64,000 nt of DNA from Myxocyprinus asiaticus (GCF_019703515.2 NC_059365.1:36971501-37035500), one strand, 5' to 3'; counted from the first letter of the stretch, positions 1 through 10,913 are shown. Program-made: numbers and translations. Notes: a model not told the origin generated them from the sequence alone.

Positions 1-517
1 TGATCAGTAGAGTCGCCCTCTCTTGGCAACAGATTTGATGTTTCTACTATGAAATATGGATAGACGCATATGTCGCTTATGTGATGGAGATCCCTTCAAG
101 TCTGTAGTAGAGAAGTATTTGCCCTTTGCAAATACAGTCAAAGGGTCTCATCATCAAGACAAGACCCTTTCCCCCCCTCCTCATCGCTCCAAAAACAGCC
201 ATCGCTCCAAAAGAGGAGCCGCCGTCTAATTACACCTCTCTCATTGCGGCAATTAGCGTGGTAGGAAAAGAAAGGGTTGGATGCAGAGAGAAGGAAGCTG
301 AGGACCACCTGTCGGGTGTGTGTCATTCATTAGGGGTGGTGGGATGGAGGATGAAAAGCGCTGGGCTCTCACACCCTGGCTCCAGCGCTGCAGGTGGAGG
401 ACTGAACCTACTGAACGCTGTCCTCGTTATAATGGTGCTAATTAAGAGGAAGGGGGGTTGAAATGGCTCCATGAATCATTCCTCATCTCTCTCTTTCTCT
501 CTCTCGTCTTTTACCAG
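1..517 (+). other. tcerg1 intron (partial), no gene seen
   Basis: This is the 3' part of the intron preceding the first visible tcerg1 exon. I see no second exon in it. It ends in a long CT-rich polypyrimidine tract (about 480-512) and the acceptor TTACCAG at 511-517. Confidence 0.6.
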
Positions 518-607
518 GTCTCTGCATTCTCTACCTGGGAGAAGGAGCTTCATAAGATTGTATTTGATCCTCGTTATCTGCTGCTCAATCCCAAAGAGAG
601 GAAACAG
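518..607 (+). CDS. tcerg1: tcerg1 exon: FF domain 1, central part
   Basis: A 90-nt phase-0 exon between TTACCAG and GTACAT. It encodes [20 protein letters not shown] plus [10 protein letters not shown], including the FDPRY/L core typical of an FF repeat. Confidence 0.9.
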
Positions 608-3600
608 GTACATACACTTTTATTTAGCTGCTGTATTTCTTTCAATGTCCGTTGAGTGACAGCGGAACTGTTTCAAATCCTGTTGAGCTGCCTTGCTGTC
701 TACTACTACTATAGGCAGCTAAACGCTTAAAAAAATATATATGCAGCGCCATGAACATTTTTAACAGTTGTAGTTGTTTTTAACATGACATGGCATCTTA
801 AACACTGCACTCCTGCATGAGACGCTGAAAGCATCAGCGTGATATTTTGCAACAGTCAAACATGTCCATCTAGTGCAGGGATGGGTAACTTTGAATTTGG
901 CGAGGGCCAACATTTTTTTCTCCTTTCTGACAAGGGGTCGGTTTACAAATCCGCACTTTCACGATGTTCACCCCCATTACTCAATTTCCTCTTTATTGTG
1001 GGTAGTCTATGCAAAACTAATGCAATGTGCTTTTAAAGATTTTGTTAACTATATTTAATCTTTTATTTAACAATTTTTATAAAAATAATTATTATTGTGT
1101 AACTTGCATATTTACTAAAACGTGTAGTTCACATGTACAAATTCATGTTCAATTGACAAGCAATATACACACAAATTAACTGGATCGTATTTTCAGCATT
1201 TTCAACCTCACCTAAGAAAGCAGCTTATATAGGTATTAGTTCAAATATAAATATTATCACCAAAATCCAAATATTATCATCAATAACAATACTGGATATC
1301 AGAACATAACATTTTAGTGCAGTAATACAAAACATTTCAGCACCACACACGCACGGACTGAACATTCTCACACATTTCTTTAAAGTTTCTCCCTCTGACA
1401 ATGATTTTTTCATTTTTCACATGCACTAGCGAAACAGCATTATATGTCTTGGGTGATTCTTGTGCTGTCACGGATTTCGTAAAAAGTTTTGATGCCGATG
1501 TATTTTACCCTTTACATCTGTGAAGAGAGCAGCTCTTGTGTACGTGTCTCTCGCTGACAAGCTGAGGTAAAATTTTACTCAATTTACCTTATAAATGATG
1601 AACAAGTGTAAGACGTTGCATGCTAGAATCCTACAGTGATCAGCAGGTCTGCTAAGAACAAGCGACCTCTTCTGGTCAATAGTTGTAATAACATCATAGC
1701 CTGAATGCAGTCTTTACATAATCCCTTTTTCAAAGAACTGAAATCAGTCCTCAGTCTTGTCCGGCAGGCTGTATTCAACGATACTGGGGGCCGTATACTG
1801 TCCGCAGGCCGCCAGTTGCACATCCCTGATCTAGTGTATTATTACATAAAAAAAAGATATTGATAAAAGCACGAAAGGTCCCTAAGTCACACTGAAAAAT
1901 GTTTGAGCATCGTTGCAGTAGATATCAAATATAAAGCTATATTGCATTTATTTTAAAGAAAGACAGTACAAGCACACTTTTTAAGCAAAATATTTGTCTA
2001 TAATGTTTTTAAGGTTTTAAAATATAAAACTATAGACTTCATCCACTAAACATCACCTGATAACTGGTTGGTTAAAAGTAATTGCAAAAATAAATGTTTT
2101 AATATCATTTGTTTAAAGATGGCACTAGCTTTGGTATTTTGGCTACTAATGTAATGACATTCATGCTTTTTTTTTAAATGCCTTAGTAACAATTTATAAT
2201 AAGTTTCCATTTGTTAACATTAGTTAAAGGAATATTCCAGGTTCAAAACAAGTTAAGCTCAATCGACAGCATTTGTGGGGTAATATTGATTACCACAATA
2301 AATGATTTCAACTCGTCCCTCCTCTTCTTTAAAAAACAAAAGCAAAATTCGGTGTTCCAGTGAGGCATTTACAATGGAAGTGAATGGGGGCCAATCTGTA
2401 AACTTTTAAATGCTCACTGTTTCAAAAGTATAACCACAAGACGTAAACGATATGTTTGTTAACAGGATTTTAGTGTGATAAAATCACTAACCTTTTTTGT
2501 GTAAAGTAAAATGATGATAAACCCTAAAACGACTGTAAAAAAATATGATTTAAACAACTTTACAGCTCAAATAATACTCAGGTTTTAACAGAAGAATGAA
2601 TGTAAGTACTTTTTTAAAATTACAAGCTTCATATTTCTGCCTTTAAACCCTCAAAAAATTGGCCCCATTCACTTCCATTGTAAGTGTCTCACTGTGACCT
2701 CAATTTTCACTTTTTATTAAAAAAAAGGAGGGACAAGTTGAAAGGAGTTTTTGTGGTAATCAGCATTATGCCACAAATGCTGTCGATTGAGCTCAACTTA
2801 TATTGCCCCCAGAATATTCCTTTAAGATGATCTAACAATAAGCAATACTTTTGCTGCATTTATTAATAATTTCAACATATACTAATACAATTTTAAAATC
2901 AAAAGTTGTATTTGTTAACATTAGTTAATGCACTATGAACTAAAAATGAAAATTTTTATTTTTTATAGCATTAAAAATGATTAATAAATGCTGTAAAAAA
3001 TATATTGTTTATTGTTATTTCATGATAACTAATGAATTAACTAATGGAACCTTATTGTAAAGTGTTACAGATGGCTTAAAGGAATAATGATAATTCTCTC
3101 ATCATCTCTCACTCCCATGGCAATGTCTCATGTTCTCACATGCACGCTGTCCCCTCTGCAGGTGTTCGATCAGTATGTGAAGACTCGCGCTGAAGAGGAA
3201 AGGAAAGAGAAAAAGAATAAAATCATGCAGGTCAAAGATGACTTCAGGAAAATGATGGAGGAAGCCAGGCTGGGTGTGAGGTGAATGCCTAGGCCAAAAC
3301 CTGATGAACTCATTTACCTTAAAGGGATAGTTCACCCAGAAATGAAAATTGTCATCATTTACTCACCCTCATATTGTTCTAAACATGTATGACTGACTTT
3401 CTTCTGTGGAACACAAAGTTATTTTGCTGAACAGACCGAAATTTACGTGGAAAATCTTTCCCTCCACCACAGCTTTCAAATCACAATCGTACTTATGCAT
3501 ATTCACACAATAAAATGATCTCCTTTTGTGTTCCAGGCTATATTCTATTCTATCCTACAGTCTTCTTTGTAAAGTGTTTCTTTTTCTATATTAATTCAAA

Positions 3601-4111
3601 ACCTGGTAAGGTTAACTGACATTATCACCTTATTTCCCCTCACAGAACAACTTTCAGTGAGTTCGCTGCAAAACACGCTAAGGATTCACGCTTCAAGGCC
3701 GTTGAGAAGATGAAAGACAGAGAAGCCATTTTTATCGAATTCATGACGGCCCTCAGAAAGAAGGAGAAGGAGAACTCAAAGAACAGAGGAGAAAAGGTAA
3801 GTAACCACATTTGGAAGCAAACCAGAACATCCAAACCCGAGTTTATGTACAACAGCTACATTATGTTCAAGACATCTATTTTTCCACTGTAAACCATTAG
3901 CTGAGATTTCCATCTTATTAATAGACTTTTAAGAAGGGGATTTTTGTTATTAAACTGACATCTAGGCTGATCAAATAAAGACACCTGATGCACACAGAAA
4001 ATTTCTGACCACCCAGGCATCATTACACATGAAATATCTCTTGGTCACTTTTCCAATATGCCACAGACACATTTTTAATGCATTGCACTGCATATTTACA
4101 CAGAATAATAC

Positions 4112-4144
<33 letters not shown>

Positions 4145-7100
4145 GAGCGAGAGAGAGCTGTCTGTGTGTAAGTTGTTCATGAGATGTAATCTGTCCTGTC
4201 ATTTGGTCCACACACTCAGTGTCTCGCTGGCTAGGGTTAAGTGCAGAGAGTCTGGGCTGATTGCCTTTGGCAGCTAAAGGTCAGCCATCAAACATTAATG
4301 TCAGCAAAATGTCACCTGTGTGGGGGGCCATAGGTTAGGAGGGAGTGTTCACCAGGTGGGATTCACTGGAGGATGCCCATCTAATTTCATGATTATCAAA
4401 TTGTATTAACTGCGATCAGGTGTCGTTTGAGTAGCTTTTGCAGTGGCCACTAGCAACACCAACCGATTAACCACTGTTTTTTAACTTAATTTAGTGTAAA
4501 GTTAGAGCCCTGAATTGCTAAAACAGTGTGACATAGACCCAACAATATAGTATTGTATAATACACTTCCTGGCCAAAGAAAGTCACAGTTTGGCTTTAAA
4601 TAAGCAGATACTTAAGAGCCTATGATTGAATCATTATTGCAGTGATTTATATGTTTCAGCTGGCAACAATTCTTTTAACCCTAACTGATGCAGTGTGTAG
4701 CTTCTCATTTCTTAAACAACCATGTCGGAAGACTTATCCCGTGGTCGTGGAAAAGATGTTACTGTGTTTCAGAAGGGGCAAATTATTGGCCTGCATCAAA
4801 CAAAGAAATAACTAAGGAGATTGCTGAAATAACTAGAACTGGGTTAAGAACTGTTCAACCCATTATTAAAACCTGGAAGGATAGTGGTAAATCGTCAGCT
4901 TCACAGAAGAAATGTGGTCGGAAAAAAATCTTGAATGATCTTGATCATAGATCACTAAAACGCTTGGGGAAGTCACATCGTAAAAAATCGACAGTAGAAC
5001 TCACGGCTGTCTTTAATAGTGAAAGTAAGAGCATTTCCACACACACAATGCGATGAGAACTTACAGGATTGGGACTAAACAGCTGTGTGGTCACAAGAAA
5101 GCCACTTGTTAGTGAGGCTAATCGGAAAAAATTACTTCAATTTGCTAGGGAGCATAAAGATTGGACTGTGGAGCAATGGAAAAAGGTCATGTGGTCTGAT
5201 GAGTCCAGATTTACCCTATTCCAAAGCAATGGGCGCGTCAGGGTAAGAAGGGAAGCGCATGAAGCGTTGCACCCATCATGCATAGTGCCCACTGTACAAG
5301 CCTCTGGAGGCAGTGTTATGATCTGGGGTTTCCTCAATTGGTCAGGTCTACGCTCAGCAACGTTATGCAGCAATAAAATTAAGTCAGCTGACTACCTGAA
5401 TGTACTGAATGATCAGGTCATCCCATCAATGGATGTTTTTCTTCCCTGATGGCACGGGCATTTTCCAAGACGACAATGCCAAGATTCATCAGGCTCAAAT
5501 TGTGAAAGAGTGGTTCAGGGAGCATGAGGAATCATTTTCACACATGAATTGGCAACCACAAAGTCCTGACCTTAACCCCATTGAAAGTCTTTGGGATGTG
5601 CTGGAGAAGACTTTACGGAGTGGTTCGACTCTCCCGTCATCAATACAAAATCTCGGGGAAACATTAATGCAACTCTGGATGGAAATAAATGTTGTGACGT
5701 TGCATAAGGTTGTTGAAACAATAACACGACTAATGCTGCTGTAATCAAAGCTAAAGGAGGTCCAACGAAATATTAGAGTGTGCAACTTTTTTATTTGGTC
5801 AGGCAGTGTGTTATAAAACGTTATGTATAGTATGTAATAGGACTTTCCAATCCATCGTGATCTTCATTTGAACAATCTTGATTCCTAAATCCCAAGATCA
5901 TCCTTTTACTATATGCAGCTCTCTACAATCATCACTCGCATATGAGACCAAATTTCATGCTATTCGACTAAAAATGTCTGTGATTAGCCACTGGCTGGGA
6001 AGTGTTCAGATTTCACTCAGTGATTGAGTATTATAGTGGTAAAAAATATTAGAACTGAGATGTTTTCACTGCGTGATTAGAGTAAAAGTTTGGTTTGACT
6101 TGTTCCGTGTAACGTGTCCAAAGACGAGATCCACACAATCCATTTGTCATTGAATAATTTCGCTTTTAATATCCTTTCTGATCTTAACAGTCAATAGTTG
6201 ATCAAAACCAACATTTTATTCTAATCACGAATAACACGGATGAGGTAAAGAAGCCGTTCGAGTTCTGTCTCATTAAAATGCGCTCATTTACAGATGCTCT
6301 TTAGAGAACTGCTGGTTTTCATAAAGAGACAGTTCCGAGATTTAGCGTGTGTTCTAAAAATCAATGTAAATACTTGTTAATAGTATAAAATATACATCAA
6401 ACAATAAAGATTTAACAAAATATAATATATGCAATGTAATATATTTATTGATGGAATACATGTATTTTTACATTTTAAAAAGCTAAACTGTGACAAATGA
6501 TGAAAAACAAATAAAAGTTGTAAAATTTAACATTAGCTAAAGCTGGGAGAGAATTTCTTTCATATGAAAGCAAAATGAACATTATAACTAGGGATGTCCC
6601 TATATATATATAATTTTTTTTTTTTTTTTTTATGAGAACGAGTATGAGTACTGATATTTCCTTTTGGAGTTATTTCTGTCAAATAAAGTGCTGCATAATA
6701 GAGCATCACAGATGTGCGATATTACTTAAATATAATACAATTACTATTGATTTATTTTTAAAAGTAGTAGTAGTAGTATTAAAATGAATATTACAAAACT
6801 ATACAGTAGTGATATATTTCTGTCTTGCCTTTTTTTTTTTTTTTTTTTTTTTTTTATTTAAATTGAGCTTTTATTTTGGAGTGAAGCCCTTTCCGTTTCT
6901 CTGTGTTTTTGGCAGTAGCTTCTCACCTCCTGAAAAGCAGGTCACTACATGACCCAAAGTGATTGTTAAAACGCAAAAGGCTGCTTTTTAATTAAATAAA
7001 CATGTAGTCTGTATGTGCCTCGCACTACAAAGTGAATTAGCACTCTGCTTGCTGTCATCTGCTACAGACAAAATGTGAAATTCTAATGATGATGTTTTCC

Positions 7101-9419
7101 ATGTATGAGCCAAGGAGCTCTAAAAGGTATGAACAGCACAACCACAAATTTACTTTGAAGCATGCAGCACATGCAAACTGTTTATTTATCTCATTAAATT
7201 GCAGCCTTTGCGGTGTAATAATCACACTAGGGCATAATATGATTTTAATTAGTGCACTAAATGTTTACGGAATGACATTCATACGTCATCGTTTTTTGGA
7301 GTGGTTTTACAAGAACAAATACATGAGCACAGTATCGTACCCAATTCCAATACCAGTAGCGGTATTGGGACATCCCTAATTACAGAAATACACCCATATG
7401 AATAGGAATCGAATCGAGAGCTGTATGAATACCCAGCATTTATTATGTAATAAGTTGTCATTTAGCAGACACTTCTATCCTGAGTGACTCGGAGTACTCG
7501 GTACAGTACTTAAAGGGGCAAAGGCACAATGGTAATGGTTACCCTCCTAGATATTTCACTACAAGGCTCCACCACCCCATAAACTGATGTTACTCTGTTT
7601 TTCTTTCAGGTGAAGCAGGACTTCTTTGAGCTGCTGTCAGATTATCATGTGGATGGTCAGCAGCGCTGGAGCAAAGTCAAGGAGAAGATGGAGACTGACC
7701 CTCGCTACAAAGCCGTAGAAACCTCTGCAGCCAGAGAGGAACTCTTCAAGAGCTATGTGGAGCGTCTCGCCAAGGTTGAAGAAGATGCTACTCTTCTTTG
7801 TTCTAAACCATGGTTTTAAAACAAGTCATACAATATTTTTAGACAAAACCCCAACGGAGTGTAAAACGCTGGCATGGAAATAAGTAAGAAATGCATGAAA
7901 ATGGAGGGCTTTTGAAGATCAGAACAAATGAAAAGAAACTGATACAGCTTTTGCATGTCCATGTCTATGGACTTCATTTACAGTATAAGCATGTTTTGTT
8001 CTGTAATATTCACCTTAATGTGGTGTACCCAAGTAGAATATGTTCTTGGATGTTAACATATCAACCAATCAGATGTTTAGAGTTAGGGTTAGAGAACATT
8101 ATTCTAATCAAGCTGTAATTTGCCAGTGGTTTAGGATTGGTTAGGGAAAGGGTTTAATCTATGATAGGAATATTCCAAGATAAACAAAGGATGTTGACCC
8201 AAGAACATTTTCTACTGGACCTGACCTTTGACCTTGTTACCCCTCCAGAACCCAAACTCTGAGAAAGAGAAGGAGCTGGAGAAACAGGCCCGGATAGAGG
8301 CTAGTCTGAGGGAGAGAGAGCGGACGGTGCAGAAATTTCGCTCTGAACAGACCAAAGAGATCGACCGCGAGAGAGAACAGCACAAGAGAGAGGAGGCTGT
8401 CCAGCATTTTAAAGCACTACTGTCTGATATGGTACGTGATGCAGAAATGTTACCCATATATACCCCAAAATAATTCATGCAAGATTTTAATATTGAAGAA
8501 TGAATTGTGTTCTGAATGTGACAGGTAAAGTTGCCTGATGCTGCGTGGTCAGACACGCGCCGGACGCTGAGAAAGGACCATCGCTGGGAGTCATCCTCAC
8601 TCCTGGAGAGAGAAGAGAAAGAGAGGCTCTTCAACGAGCACATCGAGGCTCTCGCCAAGAAGAAAAAGGAGCATTTTCGACAACTTTTGGATGAGACGAC
8701 CTCGGTACACAGTGCCCTCGTGCGATTACATGAGCCACATGTCTAAATATATCTGTTGTCAGTCTGTCTGTGGTGTTTTCTGTCTACTCCGTAAACTCAC
8801 ATTCCTTCCTCTACATCAGATCACTTTGATGTCATCGTGGAAGGAAGTGAAGAAGCTCATTAAAGAAGATCCCAGATGCATCAAGTTCTCCAGCAGTGAC
8901 AGAGTAGGGCCCATCTTTGTCTCTTGATCAGTTTTTCAATTTATGTGTTGTACTCCTTTTGTATAAGAGTTAAAAACATGATTAAGACTTTGTTCCTGCT
9001 GTTCACCTTTTCACCACCACTGTAGAAAAGACAGAGGGAGTTTGATGACTACATCAAAGACAAGTACATTACAGCCAAAGCAGACTTCAGAACACTCCTG
9101 AAAGAGACCAAGTTCATCACCTACAAGTGAGAAACTTCAGAACATATATATATTTATATGTCATATAATTCATTTTTATTATGTCTGATTTTGTTACATC
9201 TGTCCGTTTGTTTCCAGATCTCGTAAATGGATGCAGGAGTCCGAGCAACACTTGTCGGACATCGAGAAGATCTTACAGAAGGACAAAAGGTACCTGGTGC
9301 TGGACTGTGTGTCAGAGGAGAGGCACAAACTCCTCATGGCGTATGTGGAGGAGCTGGACCGCAGGGGGCCTCCTCCCCCTCCTACTGCCTTTGAACCTGC
9401 GCGCCGCTCCACCAAGTGA
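518..9419 (+). CDS. tcerg1: Transcription elongation regulator 1 (CA150), 3' nine coding exons
   Basis: TCERG1 is a nuclear protein with WW and FF domains that couples RNA polymerase II elongation to splicing; the FF repeats bind the phosphorylated polymerase tail and splicing/elongation factors. Seen here: nine exons (518-607, 3162-3280, 3646-3796, 7610-7774, 8249-8431, 8525-8704, 8820-8903, 9026-9126, 9218-9419), all with GT-AG borders. They join in frame to 425 codons including the TGA stop. The product begins [20 protein letters not shown] (middle of FF1), runs through FF2 to FF6 with a highly charged helical linker between FF3 and FF4, and ends in [14 protein letters not shown]...RRSTK, the family C-terminus. 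The N-terminal WW-domain half lies left of the window. It is convergent with gpr151, as expected from human synteny. Which fish paralogue (a or b) it is cannot be decided from this part. Confidence 0.93.
876..1828. mobile_element. hAT-type MITE with exact 8-bp target duplication
   Basis: Termini are CAGGGATGGGTAACT at the left and the inverted form of CAGGGATGTGCAACT at the right. The 953-bp element is flanked on both sides by ATCTAGTG (868-875 and 1829-1836), an exact 8-bp duplication as made by hAT transposases. No transposase reading frame is seen inside, so it is non-autonomous. Confidence 0.82.
2188..3067. mobile_element. Outer AT-rich MITE with GTTAACATTAGTTAA motifs, interrupted
   Basis: The left end has ATAAGTTTCCATTTGTTAACA and the right end has the inverse, TAATGGAACCTTATTGTAAAG. 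Internal repeats of GTTAACATTAGTTAA are characteristic of an abundant cyprinid MITE. It is split by another MITE at 2224-2825; the outer parts are 2188-2223 and 2826-3067. Confidence 0.65.
2224..2825. mobile_element. TTAA-flanked palindromic MITE (AGGAATATTCC ends)
   Basis: It begins TTAA-AGGAATATTCCAGG and ends CCAGAATATTCCT-TTAA. The TTAA sites suggest piggyBac-type target duplication. The inner arms also pair: the two 'ggggccaa'/'ttggcccc' blocks near 2388 and 2660, and the 'gtcgattgagct' block near 2782 with its inverse near 2252. No coding sequence is seen. It sits at a TTAA inside the outer MITE. Confidence 0.75.
3162..3280 (+). CDS. tcerg1: tcerg1 exon: end of FF1, start of FF2
   Basis: A 119-nt exon after CTCTGCAG. 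It encodes [20 protein letters not shown] and onward to EEARLGV plus AG. I chose the donor GTGAAT at 3281 rather than GTGTGA at 3275, because only this gives ARLGVR-TTFSEF, which aligns without gap to the mammalian protein and keeps the frame. Confidence 0.88.
3319..3540 (+). mobile_element. TTAA MITE fragment (AGGGATAGTTCACCC family), left half
   Basis: It starts TTAA-AGGGATAGTTCACCC followed by the family's 'catttactcaccctcat' block. No inverted right end is found before the next exon, so it is a half element. The right limit is approximate. This family recurs at 9646, 13873, 25524, 45906, 53455 and 58883. Confidence 0.6.
3646..3796 (+). CDS. tcerg1: tcerg1 exon: FF domain 2
   Basis: A 151-nt exon after CCTCACAG and before GTAAGT. 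It encodes (R)[19 protein letters not shown] and [13 protein letters not shown] through NRGEK, the FF2 repeat and the start of the linker to FF3. Confidence 0.92.
4111..4158. repeat. (GA)n microsatellite
   Basis: An uninterrupted GA run except for two C-containing units, about 48 nt, within a tcerg1 intron. Confidence 0.95.
4561..5812 (+). mobile_element. Tc1/mariner element, degenerate
   Basis: A 1.25-kb element with imperfect terminal inverted repeats (left CACTTCCTGGCCAAAGAAAG; right inverse ACACACTGCCTGACCAAATA) next to TA dinucleotides. It encloses a complete but broken transposase gene. Exact end bases are uncertain by a few nt. Confidence 0.85.
4722..5744 (+). pseudogene. Tc1-like transposase, DD34E, three disabling lesions
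   Basis: The start is ATG at 4722 ([20 protein letters not shown]). The N-terminal paired-type DNA-binding region is followed by the catalytic core. The first Asp is in [12 protein letters not shown], the second in [10 protein letters not shown], and the Glu in [15 protein letters not shown], the Tc1 DD34E arrangement. Lesions: a frameshift between about 4760 and 4800, an in-frame TGA at 5054-5056 where the family usually has Arg (a CGA to TGA change), and a frameshift near 5447 just before PDGTG. It is therefore not expected to make functional transposase. Confidence 0.88.
6589..7378. mobile_element. hAT-like MITE (TAGGGATGTCCC ends)
   Basis: Perfect 12-bp inverted termini: TAGGGATGTCCC at 6589 and GGGACATCCCTA ending at 7378. 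The flanking octamers ATTATAAC and ATTACAGA agree at only 5 of 8 positions, so the duplication is decayed or the ends are slightly off. It contains long poly-T tracts and no coding sequence. Confidence 0.65.
7450..7590 (-). mobile_element. SINE/LINE 3'-tail fragment
   Basis: The sequence GTCATTTAGCAGACACTTCTA is the inverse of the common fish SINE/L2 tail (GGATAAAAGCGTCTGC...AAATGAC type; compare 53660-53700). Only the tail and adjoining ~100 nt are recognisable; the right limit is approximate. Confidence 0.5.
7610..7774 (+). CDS. tcerg1: tcerg1 exon: FF domain 3
   Basis: A 165-nt phase-0 exon after TTCTTTCAG. It encodes [36 protein letters not shown] and ends YVERLAK. The donor GTTGAA is weak, but the next exon starts in phase with [10 protein letters not shown], matching the family, so this end is preferred. 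Confidence 0.88.
8249..8431 (+). CDS. tcerg1: tcerg1 exon: charged linker and start of FF4
   Basis: A 183-nt exon after CCCTCCAG and before GTACGT. It encodes [20 protein letters not shown], then an Arg/Glu-rich predicted helix ([20 protein letters not shown]), and [12 protein letters not shown], the first helix of FF4. Confidence 0.93.
8525..8704 (+). CDS. tcerg1: tcerg1 exon: FF4 and start of FF5
   Basis: A 180-nt exon between GTGACAG and GTACAC. It encodes [20 protein letters not shown] and [20 protein letters not shown] (FF4), then [16 protein letters not shown], the first helix of FF5. Confidence 0.93.
8820..8903 (+). CDS. tcerg1: tcerg1 exon: FF domain 5 core
   Basis: An 84-nt phase-0 exon after CTACATCAG. 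It encodes [20 protein letters not shown] and IKFSSSDR, ending at GTAGGG. Confidence 0.92.
9026..9126 (+). CDS. tcerg1: tcerg1 exon: FF5 end and FF6 start
   Basis: A 101-nt exon after CACTGTAG. It encodes [20 protein letters not shown] and [13 protein letters not shown] plus AA. The split Lys codon is completed by the first A of the next exon. Confidence 0.92.
9218..9419 (+). CDS. tcerg1: tcerg1 terminal coding exon: FF6 and C-terminus
   Basis: After TTTCCAG. It encodes [39 protein letters not shown], and the proline-rich tail [20 protein letters not shown], with the TGA stop at 9417-9419. Confidence 0.93.
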
Positions 9420-9645
9420 TAACTCGGACACCTCCCAGATCTCCATTCTCCAGTTCTTGACCCCACACTACCCACCATTCACATAATAGACTCTCTCAGA
9501 AACTGTCAAATAGATTACTCCAGTCCTAAGGTTCATAGTCAAACTTTTGAAAGTGAAAGTCTAAGGTGAGCAGGGTCATTTCCCTTAGAGCGATTGTATG
9601 GATTGAGTAAACCGACCCTAAATCAGTACATAGGAATAATTGGTA

Positions 9646-9748
9646 AAAGGGATAGTTCACCCAAAAATGAGAATTCTGTCATCATTTACTCACCCTCATG
9701 TTGTTCCAAAAATAATTTACATATTGGGATGAACTATCCCTTCAAGGG
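9646..9748. mobile_element. Short TTAA-family MITE remnant in the 3' UTR
   Basis: AAGGGATAGTTCACCC at the left and GATGAACTATCCCTTC at the right enclose only ~100 nt. It is an internally deleted palindromic member of the family seen complete at 13873-14512. Confidence 0.65.
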
Positions 9749-10467
9749 CACATGGTACACACCTGTTTGTGTGTTTCATGTGCAGCACACCCAACTCATG
9801 CCATCGAGAACATTATCAGATAATGACCAGTCAAATCAGGTGAGCATAAGACACAAAGTAGCTATTTGGACCAACAGGGAGGGTTTTTCTGGACATATGT
9901 CCCGGTTATCTCCACAATGACACCTACGCTTCATCCGTCCAGTCTAAAGCTACATTATGACTACAGATGTTAGAGAATCTGACTTGTGTTTGGGTAACAG
10001 TTCTAAAGGGTCTGCTGGTGCCTGTCGACCTGTTTCCTTCCATCAGCCTGGTCTACAGTCACCTGTCGCGGTTCCTGATCGCTCAGCATGAATTCCGTTC
10101 TCAGCCTCCCATCGTTTTCTCCACGCCTTTGAGAAACTGTGATTTGTTGAAATTGGGGGAACCTCCCGGTTTCTGAAACATTGTTTTGGTGACTGTAGTC
10201 ACCCACAGGGATATTCAAGAATTACAAAAGCTTCTCTGTGCATTTGTCATTTTAACAGACTGTTTGGTCGACATGTAAAATGTTTCTAGATGATGAATAT
10301 GTATGGCTATGTATTCATTCATTAGCTCGTTTACAATGCGTTTTGACGACTGTATGAACACTGGCAGTTGACCATGTCGATTCGTCATACGGTTTAATTT
10401 AATTGTTCAGATGTTTCTTAAAAAAAGATCTTGTTTTTTGGACTTGCTTTATGTACAGCTGAACTTG

Positions 10468-10473
10468 AATAAA
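10468..10473 (+). terminator. tcerg1: Poly(A) signal AATAAA, probably tcerg1
   Basis: A canonical AATAAA in 'cttgaataaaagtaacc', about 1.05 kb after the stop codon. Confidence 0.6.
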
Positions 10474-10490
10474 AGTAACCCATGTTTTTT

Positions 10491-10900
10491 ACTAAGATGT
10501 GTCAGTCAAATATTTTATTAACAGTCATAACACACACCAAAAAAACAGAGCTCCCTTGTGGGTAATGTATTAAAATGTATTTATTACTCTACACACATGC
10601 ATTTTTCAAAATATTTATCTTATCACATTTTAATTCCGTAGAATCTTTGAAAATGACAGATTATTAAATAACAGCTAAATCATTTTCTTAAAAAAAAAAA
10701 AAGATTCTTTTTGATTTGCTTTACGTACAGCTGATATATTTTTTTCTATATTATATTTACTATATATTATTGAGATTTTACTCAAAAGCATTTTCTAAAT
10801 ACTTTCTTTTGTATTCCGTAGACACATTTAGATCTTAACATCCTGAAGAACAACCCTGTTAACAAAAAGTGAACAAATAAACAAATTTTCATCATATATA
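10491..10900. other. Intergenic, AT-rich, nothing recognised
   Basis: This is the gap between the convergent tcerg1 and gpr151 3' ends. A short direct similarity is seen between 10396-10455 and 10670-10732 (TTTCTTAAAAAAAGA...TTTTGACTTGCTTTA...GTACAGCTGA), suggesting a local duplication. Confidence 0.45.
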
Positions 10901-10907
10901 ACATTTT

Positions 10908-10913
10908 TTTATT
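10908..10913 (-). terminator. gpr151: Candidate poly(A) signal for gpr151
   Basis: TTTATT on the plus strand reads AATAAA on the minus strand, about 400 nt after the gpr151 stop. Another lies at about 10578. Choice between them is a guess. Confidence 0.35.

Larger units (their letters stand above)
608..3161 (+). other. tcerg1 intron filled with MITEs
   Basis: The intron holds a hAT MITE (876-1828) and a nested pair of MITEs (2188-3067). The remaining 608-867 and 1837-2187 show only AT-rich unannotated sequence. Confidence 0.7.
3797..7609 (+). other. tcerg1 intron with Tc1, hAT MITE and microsatellite
   Basis: The intron holds a GA microsatellite (4111-4158), a broken Tc1 (about 4561-5812), a hAT-like MITE (6589-7378) and a SINE/LINE tail fragment (7450-7590). 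I see nothing recognisable in 4200-4560 and 5813-6588 apart from AT-rich sequence. Confidence 0.6.
9420..10490 (+). other. tcerg1: tcerg1 3' UTR (inferred)
   Basis: Non-coding sequence from the stop to just past the poly(A) signal at 10468. It includes a short MITE piece (9646-9748). The limits are inferred from the signal only. Confidence 0.6.

Noticed and set aside
3271..3276. Alternative tcerg1 donor at GTGTGA
   Set aside because: It breaks the frame into the next exon; the downstream GTGAAT restores R-TTFSEF.
4029..4277. Arg/Glu-repeat frame
   Set aside because: Product of the GA microsatellite.
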